Shown here piece by piece: positions 59,401-64,000 of a stretch of DNA of 64,000 nucleotides (its first letter is position 1; each line of letters starts with the position of its first letter). Under the pieces are notes generated by a model that saw only the letters and a list, made by a program, of their open reading frames with translations, did not search any database and was not told the origin of the DNA. Both the position numbers and the translations under genes were made by a program. Source of the stretch: Flavobacterium luteolum (lineage in GTDB: Bacteria > Bacteroidota > Bacteroidia > Flavobacteriales > Flavobacteriaceae); the NCBI RefSeq assembly GCF_027111275.1, contig NZ_CP114286.1, positions 62,001 to 126,000 of the forward strand, read 5' to 3'.

Positions 59401-59626
59401 TCATGTTTTCTACACCATTGATCTGCTCTTCAAGCGGAATCACGATACTTTTAAGTACCACATCTGCATTGGCTCCAGTATAACTTGCCGCAACGTTTAC
59501 CGTTGGCGGTGCGATATCCGGATATTGGGAAATCGGTAACTCAATTAGGCCTAAAACACCTAAGATGACGATAATAACAGATATTACCGTCGAGAGTACG
59601 GGTCTTTGTATAAATTTTTTAAACAT
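56456..59626 (-). CDS. RND multidrug efflux pump, inner-membrane subunit (AcrB/HAE1 family)
   Basis: The 1056-residue protein has twelve membrane helices and two large periplasmic loops. HAE1 motifs include RPVLSTVISVIIVILGVLGL, QYPDIAPPTVNVAASYTGAN, VEEQINGVENM-type segment (PLEEQINGVENMTYMTSTAT), the helix-4 proton-relay segment LFAMVLAIGIVVDDAIVVVE with two Asp residues, and LLAKNGILIVEFALDRRRKG. The C-terminus is unusually acidic (GYDDDDDDEDEIHLIEAHKE). It exports hydrophobic or amphiphilic compounds using the proton gradient. It is encoded between adaptor and channel; the divergent LytS/LytTR pair may regulate it. Confidence 0.96.
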   Translation of the reverse strand: MFKKFIQRPVLSTVISVIIVILGVLGLIELPISQYPDIAPPTVNVAASYTGANADVVLKSIVIPLEEQINGVENMTYMTSTATNDGNASIKVFFKVGTNPDLAAVNVQNRVSRATSLLPVEVTQAGVTVTKSQSSNLLIFSLYSDDKAYDQTFLQNYAKINLVPQIQRVVGVGDVTVFGAKDYSMRIWLKPDVMQQYKLIPSDISAALAEQNIEAAPGKFGENGNQAFQYVIKYKGRLTSAQEFGDIVIKSVGNGQMLRLKDVAKVELGSLSYSSTIKTNGVESAAMAISQTPGSNARDVIINSKKLIEEAAKSFPKGMKYTIMVDVNENLDASIEKVIHTLVEAFILVFIVVFIFLQDFRSTLIPAIAVPVAIVGTFFFLNLFGFTINLLTLFAMVLAIGIVVDDAIVVVEAVHAKLDHGYKSAKKATIHAMDEISGAIISITLVMAAVFIPVTFINGSTGVFYKQFGITLAVAIILSAVNALTLSPALCALLLKPHADDHKHKSYLQRFYTSFNVAFDNVTARYKRSVSFLSAKKWIALASIVIAGVALVYMMKTTPSAFVPSEDQGTVFANISLPPSASMERSDIIAKRVDSIAKTIPGVKNTLRIVGQNFTAGAGSAYSMVIVKLYPWDQRDLSVDDVIGQLFAKTSGIREASIFFISPPTIQGFGQSGGFEFQLQDKGGHTTSEFYKVNNEFLAKLSERPEIQYATTPFNPGFPQYMMDINLAKAKDAGVSVNTILSTMQGYYGGLYASNFNKFGKQYRVMVQAAPEFRANTEGLNKIFVRNSAGNMAPITEFVKMTRVFGPESISRFNLFTSISITGAPKPGYSSGDAIKAIQEVAAENLPAGYGYEFSGLTREELASGSETIFIFLLCLVFVYFLLSAQYESYILPFAVLLSIPFGLAGAYLFSIIFKLNSNIYLQISLIMLIGLLAKNGILIVEFALDRRRKGLPIVQAAIEGAVARLRPILMTSFAFILGLVPLMFAKGAGAVGNKSIGTGAVGGMLIGTILGVFVIPVLFIIFQTLQERISGPAKDGYDDDDDDEDEIHLIEAHKE

Positions 59627-59631
59627 TTTTT

Positions 59632-60786
59632 TTATTTTAAATCGGCGTAAACTGCTTCTTGGCTTTGATTATTAGGTTTAATTTCAGTTCCTTCTTTCAA
59701 TGAAGCTACTCCTTCTAATACGATTTCATCTCCAGCTTTTAAACCGCTTGTTACCACATAATAGTTTCCTGCTGAGTTGTCCAACACTGTGATATTAGCA
59801 TTTGTAGTCTTTTTATCTTTTCCTACAACAACTGCAAACATTTTATCTTGTAATTCGAAAGTGGCGCTTTGAGGAATTATAATGGCGTCTTTAACGTAGT
59901 TCGGAATTTGCACTGTAGTACTGCTTCCGCTTCTGATAATTCCTTTTGGATTTGGGAAACGAGCTCTAAAATTTACAGTACCTGTTTCTGTATTAATTAA
60001 TCCGTTTACGGTTTCTATTTTTCCTTTTTGATCATAAGTCGAACCATCAGAAAGTACTAAAGAAACATCTGGCATGCTTTTTATTTTTTGGTTTAATGAA
60101 CCTCCTGCATCTTTAGTAAAATTTAGCAGTACTTTTTCATTCATTGCAAAATAAGCGTATACATTACCAATACTTGAAACTGTTGTTAAAGGCTCGGCTG
60201 TATTAGAACTTACTAAACTTCCTAAACGGAAAGGAATCGAACCTACAACTCCATTTACCGGACTTGTAACGGTAGTATAACCTAAATTAACTTTAGCATT
60301 TACTAAAGCTGCATTTGCTTGCGCTAAAGATGCCACAGCTGACTCATAAGTATATTGAGCCGACTCCAAATCGTATTTGCTGATAATTCCTTTTTCAACC
60401 AATGGTTTTACTTTATTCACAGCCAATTTAGCCGAACTAACTTCTGCCTGAGCACTTTTAATGCTTGCTGTCGCAGTACGAACTTGCTGCTCATATTCTG
60501 GAGCGCTAATTTTAAATAATGGCTGTCCTGCTTTGACTACAGCACCTTCATCAACAAAAATTTTATCAATATAGCCTTCAACTCTTGGGCGAATTTCTAT
60601 ATTTTGCTGTCCTTGGATACTAGCAGGAAAATCGCTGTTTAATGTCGCTGATTTTAGCTGTAATGTCACAGTCTTATATTCTTTAATCTGCGGCGCACCT
60701 CCGGCTTGAGCCGATTTATCATTTTTACCGCAAGAAGCGATAATAAGTGATGCTGCGAGGATGCTTAAAAATGATTGCTTAGTCAT
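59632..60786 (-). CDS. RND efflux periplasmic adaptor (membrane fusion protein)
   Basis: The 384-residue lipoprotein starts with LAASLIIASCGKNDKSAQ. The lipoyl and hairpin region is at about 60-170 (IEIRPRVEGYIDKIFVDEGA, VVKAGQPLFKISAPEYEQQV), followed by beta-barrel and membrane-proximal domains (GVVGSIPFRLGSLVSSNTAE, FRARFPNPKGIIRSGSSTTV). It bridges the inner-membrane pump and the outer-membrane channel. First gene of the operon, five bases before the pump gene. Expression may be set by the 266-bp divergent region shared with the sensor kinase gene, which has two hairpin-like inverted repeats. Confidence 0.95.
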   Translation of the reverse strand: MTKQSFLSILAASLIIASCGKNDKSAQAGGAPQIKEYKTVTLQLKSATLNSDFPASIQGQQNIEIRPRVEGYIDKIFVDEGAVVKAGQPLFKISAPEYEQQVRTATASIKSAQAEVSSAKLAVNKVKPLVEKGIISKYDLESAQYTYESAVASLAQANAALVNAKVNLGYTTVTSPVNGVVGSIPFRLGSLVSSNTAEPLTTVSSIGNVYAYFAMNEKVLLNFTKDAGGSLNQKIKSMPDVSLVLSDGSTYDQKGKIETVNGLINTETGTVNFRARFPNPKGIIRSGSSTTVQIPNYVKDAIIIPQSATFELQDKMFAVVVGKDKKTTNANITVLDNSAGNYYVVTSGLKAGDEIVLEGVASLKEGTEIKPNNQSQEAVYADLK

Positions 60787-60919
60787 TGTGAAAAATGTGT
60801 AATTATCGATTATATGTGAACAAAAGAAATAAAATATAAGATACGAAATTTTTCAAATAGACGAACAGCAAGAGACAATCGATAAAGGTAAGATGAGAAC
60901 CGATGGTTTTATTTAAAAT

Positions 60920-60971
60920 ATTAAACAAGCGTTTAATTTTTGTCTTGTCGGCTCTAAAATGCTTTTTAGAG
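60920..60971. promoter_or_regulatory. Two inverted repeats in the RND / LytS divergent region
   Basis: ATTAAACAAGCGTTTAAT (60920-60937) and CTCTAAAATGCTTTTTAGAG (60952-60971) are near-perfect inverted repeats 14 bases apart in the gap between the efflux adaptor and sensor kinase genes. A third half-site ACTCTAAAT follows. They may be binding sites for the LytTR regulator or another factor; untested. Confidence 0.4.
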
Positions 60972-61052
60972 ACTCTAAATCCGATTTTAGCGATTACCCA
61001 AAAATTGTATTTGAATAAAATGTAATATTGTCCATAAATATCAAGAATTACA

Positions 61053-62099
61053 ATGGGACCAAGCTTTTTCAGACCTTACTTATTTACCGGATTACACATA
61101 CTGAGCTGGGTATTATTAGGCTTTATCATGCTGTTTTACATACCTTTAACTTGGAATGTAACGCTTCCTGATGTCTTCTGGCTCTGGCAAATGGTCTTAT
61201 TGATTTTACTGATCATCATTTTTTATTCGAATGCGAAAATTATAGTTCCCCGAACCATCTTTAAAGACAATACTTCTCCTTTTCTAGTTTGGGCTTTTAT
61301 TACGATTTTTGCCATGCAGGTTATTGCTTATTTTTATACTTCACAAACGGATCTTCACACCAAAATAAGTTTGATTCTAGGGTTCAAAAAATATAAGAAT
61401 CCTTATTTCGACAATTACGTTTTAATGCTCAGTTTACTTGTTTTAGGAATAAGCACAAGCTGGGCTATGTTGCAATATTGGCAAAAAGCGGCTCAGCACA
61501 AACAAAAGTTAGAACAGGATAAAACAGCCGCGGAACTTGCCATGCTTAAGGCACAAATCAATCCACATTTTTTCTTTAACTCGCTTAATAGCATTTATTC
61601 ACTTACTTATACTGATATTGAAGATTCTAGAAATGCGCTTCACACTTTGAGCCGTATGATGCGTTATTTACTTTACAGCACAGAAGAAAAAACAACGTTG
61701 CTGAAAGAAGCTGAATTTATGAGAGATTTCATTGCATTAATGAAACTTCGTGCCAACAGTAAATTGACTATTACAACAGATATTCCCGAAAAAATACATG
61801 ATTATCCAATTGTTCCGATGTTATTACTACCTTTAGTAGAAAATGCTTTTAAACATGGTGTTCATGCCACCGATAAAAGTGAAATTTACATTAAGCTTAC
61901 GCAAAATGGAAGCGAGCTCGAATTTGAAGTCGAAAATACTTATTTTGAAAAAACAGCAGTTTCTGATGTAGGCGGAATTGGCTTGACCAACACCAAAAGA
62001 AGACTGCAATTGATTTATCCGAATCAGCATTTTATTTCTTTTGGAGTTACCGACCACGGAACATATAAAATTAAATTGAAGATAAATTTAGAGCAATGA
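61053..62099 (+). CDS. LytS/YehU-type sensor histidine kinase
   Basis: The 348-residue protein has four membrane helices in the first 150 residues (GLHILSWVLLGFIMLFYIPL, WQMVLLILLIIIFYSNA, WAFITIFAMQVIAYFYT, NYVLMLSLLVLGISTSWAML). The His_kinase domain has the phosphorylation motif AQINPHFFFNSLNSIYSLTY. The ATP-binding region follows with LLPLVENAFKHGVHA and GGIGLTNTKRRLQL. It phosphorylates the response regulator whose ATG overlaps its stop by four bases. The stimulus is unknown. The divergent position next to the efflux operon suggests control of the pump, for instance in response to envelope stress or toxic compounds. Confidence 0.93.
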   Translation: MGPSFFRPYLFTGLHILSWVLLGFIMLFYIPLTWNVTLPDVFWLWQMVLLILLIIIFYSNAKIIVPRTIFKDNTSPFLVWAFITIFAMQVIAYFYTSQTDLHTKISLILGFKKYKNPYFDNYVLMLSLLVLGISTSWAMLQYWQKAAQHKQKLEQDKTAAELAMLKAQINPHFFFNSLNSIYSLTYTDIEDSRNALHTLSRMMRYLLYSTEEKTTLLKEAEFMRDFIALMKLRANSKLTITTDIPEKIHDYPIVPMLLLPLVENAFKHGVHATDKSEIYIKLTQNGSELEFEVENTYFEKTAVSDVGGIGLTNTKRRLQLIYPNQHFISFGVTDHGTYKIKLKINLEQ

Positions 62100-62827
62100 C
62101 AGTAATAAAATGTATAGCAGTAGATGACGAACCATTGGCTTTAAGACTGGTAGAAACCTTCATAGAGCAGACTCCGTTTTTAGAATTAATTTCTACTTGC
62201 GACAATGCTGTCGATGCAATGGGACTTATCAGGGAAACAAAACCAGATCTTGTTTTTTTAGATATTAATATGCCTAATTTAAGCGGAATGGAATTGGCAA
62301 GATTAATACAAGATCAGCCCGGACCTTTGCCAAAAATCATTTTTACTACGGCTTACAATCATTATGCAATTGAAGGTTACAAAGTAAATGCTGTAGATTA
62401 TCTTTTAAAACCTTTTAGTTACGAAGAATTCCTGCGTGCTTCAAGCAAAGTTTTACAATTAGCCGAAGAAGCCAATAATACATTTACTACTATTACCGCA
62501 GATGACGAATTTATCTTCTTGAAGGTAGAATATCAATGGGTAAGAATTTCACTAAAAGACATCACCTATATTGAAAGTCTGAAAGATTATGTAAAAGTGC
62601 ATCTTGAAGATTCGCAGAAAGCTTTAATGTCTCTGATTTCGCTTAAAGCATTAGAAGAAAAACTGCCTTCCTCAAAATTCATGCGTGTACATCGTTCTTT
62701 CATTGTCTCATTAGATAAAATAAGCGCCATTAGTAAAAACTCCATTTTTATTGATAAAATAGAAATAACGGTTGGCGAACAATATAAAGAAGCCTTTAAG
62801 ACATTAGTCGATAAATGGCTGAAATAA
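62096..62827 (+). CDS. LytTR-family response regulator
   Basis: The protein has 243 residues. The receiver domain (1-120) has the acidic pocket (IAVDDEPLAL), the phospho-acceptor in PDLVFLDINMPNLSG, the Thr segment IIFTTAYNHYAIEGYKVNAV and the Lys in DYLLKPFSYEEF. The LytTR DNA-binding domain (about 140-243) has FLKVEYQWVRISLKDITYIE, SLKDYVKVHL, FMRVHRSFIVSLDKI and a C-terminal IEITVGEQYKEAFKTLV. It is translationally coupled to the kinase. LytTR proteins usually bind pairs of short direct repeats; likely targets are its own operon or the divergent efflux genes. Confidence 0.95.
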   Translation: MTVIKCIAVDDEPLALRLVETFIEQTPFLELISTCDNAVDAMGLIRETKPDLVFLDINMPNLSGMELARLIQDQPGPLPKIIFTTAYNHYAIEGYKVNAVDYLLKPFSYEEFLRASSKVLQLAEEANNTFTTITADDEFIFLKVEYQWVRISLKDITYIESLKDYVKVHLEDSQKALMSLISLKALEEKLPSSKFMRVHRSFIVSLDKISAISKNSIFIDKIEITVGEQYKEAFKTLVDKWLK

Positions 62828-62851
62828 ATTTAGAATAAGAATTACAAAATC

Positions 62852-63145
62852 ATGGAAAAAAGATCAAACAAATATTACTTGACATTAAGCCTTAAGGAAT
62901 ATGCAAATGGTGAAACCGAACCAGCAAAAGAACTCGGAATAGAATTTGACAATCACGATGAAATCTTTGGAATTATAGAACGCATCAAAGAAAAAAACAT
63001 TTTTCCCGACGATTCACAAGCTGTTCAGTTTGCTTTAGGATTAAAATTATTCAGCGAAATCAAAATAAAAAACCGCAAAAACCCTCTTTTTGACGAACTA
63101 AATGAAGTTTTTCCAGTCTTCATGAAAAAATTAAAAAGCCTTTAA
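62852..63145 (+). CDS. DUF3861-like small cytoplasmic protein
   Basis: The protein has 97 residues with no signal or membrane segment. Its sequence KYYLTLSLKEYANGETEPAK, then LGIEFDNHDEIFGIIERIKE, ALGLKLFSEIKIKNRKNPLF and a Lys-rich end is close to what I recall of the DUF3861 family (FDNHD, ALGLKLFSE, NRKxPLF). The function of that family is unknown. It follows the response regulator after 24 bp and may be read through from it, but such genes are often found alone. No partner or pathway can be inferred. Confidence 0.75.
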   Translation: MEKRSNKYYLTLSLKEYANGETEPAKELGIEFDNHDEIFGIIERIKEKNIFPDDSQAVQFALGLKLFSEIKIKNRKNPLFDELNEVFPVFMKKLKSL

Positions 63146-63197
63146 AAATACCTTTAAAGGCAAGACCTCAGCTTAATACTTCTTGAATTTTAGAACG

Positions 63198-63407
63198 TTA
63201 AATTTCTGCTAAGAAAAGAATAAACCCTTGTTTTGTGGCAATATTTTGCAACAATTTTTCGTTCCAATAAGGCATGTCCCACTAAATGCTTTCCGAAAGA
63301 AGTTTAATTTCTGTTTTTTGAAATTCATCCGCTTCATAAAAAATGGCATGAGCATTTAGGCATTCTTAATTGAAAATAAAACGGAGAATTCGTTCGAAAT
63401 TAACCAT
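63198..63407 (-). pseudogene. Decayed gene remnant with internal stop codons
   Basis: One frame on the minus strand reads like protein for about 70 codons but is broken twice: MVNFERILRFIFN, stop, ECLNAHAIFYEADEFQKTEI then KLLSESI, stop, WDMPYWNEKLLQNIATKQGF and ILFLAEI, stop. Codon use in these pieces resembles the neighbouring genes. The parent family is not recognisable. A chance open stretch in AT-rich DNA is the alternative. The rest of the gap 63146-63490 shows nothing else. Confidence 0.35.
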
Positions 63408-63490
63408 TTCGATTTTTAATGAATCTCTATTCTTTCTAGAAATGTTCGGTAATGCAAAAAATGATTTTTAACCACCAAAATGAAAGCATT

Positions 63491-64000
63491 ATGATAATTC
63501 GAAAAAGTATATTTCTTCTTGCTGGAATTCTAGCGTTGAGCAGCTGTTCTAACAATGACAAAGATGACAACACCAATGTCGGACCAACAGGACCTCCTGT
63601 AGAAACTGGAACTGCAAACACTACTTATAAACCAGCATTTTCTGGACAAACACGAGCCGGAAGCATTCAAACGACCACCGAAATTGAATCTAAAGTAATC
63701 ACCAACGGTTTAAGCGCTCCTTGGGGCGTTGCCTATCTTCCTGACGGACGCCTTTTGGTAACTGAAAAAGCCGGAAAAATTAAAATCGTAACCCAAGCAG
63801 GCGTTATCAGTAATGCTTTAACAGGTGTTCCTGCTGTTAATCCTGATAGTCAAGGTGGTTTACTTGGAATTTGCCTTGACCCTGCATTTATCACAAACCG
63901 AATGATTTACTGGGCTTTTTCTGAAGTTGTTGCTGGCGGGAATATTACCGCTGTCGCGAAAGGCAGAATTTCAGACGATGAAAAAGCAATAGAAAATGTA
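63491..64000 (+). CDS. PQQ-dependent sugar dehydrogenase (glucose/sorbosone dehydrogenase family), partial
   Basis: The first 170 codons are in the window; the 3' end lies beyond it. The protein starts with a lipoprotein signal (MIIRKSIFLLAGILALSSCS), then a low-complexity linker (NNDKDDNTNVGPTGPPVE), then the beta-propeller start: VITNGLSAPWGVAYLPDGRL, LVTEKAGKIKIV and SQGGLLGICLDPAF. This matches the soluble aldose sugar dehydrogenase/GSDH family, which oxidises sugars using PQQ and calcium in the periplasm. The six-bladed fold cannot be confirmed because the rest is absent. It appears unrelated to the pectin genes. Confidence 0.88.
   Translation, partial: MIIRKSIFLLAGILALSSCSNNDKDDNTNVGPTGPPVETGTANTTYKPAFSGQTRAGSIQTTTEIESKVITNGLSAPWGVAYLPDGRLLVTEKAGKIKIVTQAGVISNALTGVPAVNPDSQGGLLGICLDPAFITNRMIYWAFSEVVAGGNITAVAKGRISDDEKAIENV

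Overview
The window looks like the chromosome of a Flavobacterium-type member of the Bacteroidota. It is AT-rich and has a SusC/SusD pair, Bacteroidota-style promoters (TTG, then about 16-20 bases, then TAnnTTTG), almost no Shine-Dalgarno sequences, and many exported glycoside hydrolases and polysaccharide lyases. All family calls come from reading motifs in the translations; no database search was run. No rRNA, tRNA, CRISPR array or complete insertion sequence was seen.

Position 1-41.6 kb is mostly a polysaccharide utilisation region for pectin, most likely rhamnogalacturonan-I and its side chains. SusD (partial) and SusC lie at 1-5.2 kb. A run of ten minus-strand genes follows (5.9-28.5 kb): CE8 pectinesterase, GH127-like, PL1 pectate lyase, a DUF5703-like protein, a sialate-acetylesterase-like esterase, GH106, GH2, two beta-propeller proteins and GH78. 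An AraC regulator and a divergent Fsr-type MFS pump follow. A small toxin-antitoxin island (SymE-like, small XRE, HigB/HigA) sits at 31.2-32.8 kb. Then come a sodium/solute symporter, a Gfo/Idh/MocA oxidoreductase and an exported GH141-like protein that carries a C-terminal deoxyhexose mutarotase domain. A GH28 plus PL10 pair (38.7-41.6 kb) runs the other way.

Position 42-54 kb reads as an intracellular deoxyhexose pathway in two divergent operons. The minus operon encodes a 2,4-diketo-acid hydrolase (FAH fold), a zinc alcohol dehydrogenase, an SDR and a sugar lactonase. These are four of the five chemical steps of the non-phosphorylated L-fucose or L-rhamnose route; the sugar-acid dehydratase is absent. 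The plus operon encodes a signal-less solute-binding-like protein, two tandem class III CoA-transferases, a second signal-less solute-binding-like protein, a Gfo/Idh/MocA oxidoreductase, a MaoC hot-dog protein and a FucP-type symporter. The CoA-transferase and cytoplasmic binding-protein module has no ABC permease and no obvious textbook role. It is the best candidate here for an undescribed system.

Position 54-64 kb is ordinary accessory and housekeeping content: a small secreted protein, an RND efflux operon with a divergent LytS/LytTR pair, a DUF3861-like protein, a decayed gene and the start of a PQQ-dependent sugar dehydrogenase.

Two non-coding patterns stand out. Three pectin operons share a promoter architecture: two CAGG(A/T) repeats 10 bp apart, ending exactly 23 bp from a -7 element. 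Most gaps in the hydrolase operon hold long palindromes from several repeat families, some nested one inside another, and one repeat fragment sits inside a signal-peptide coding region.
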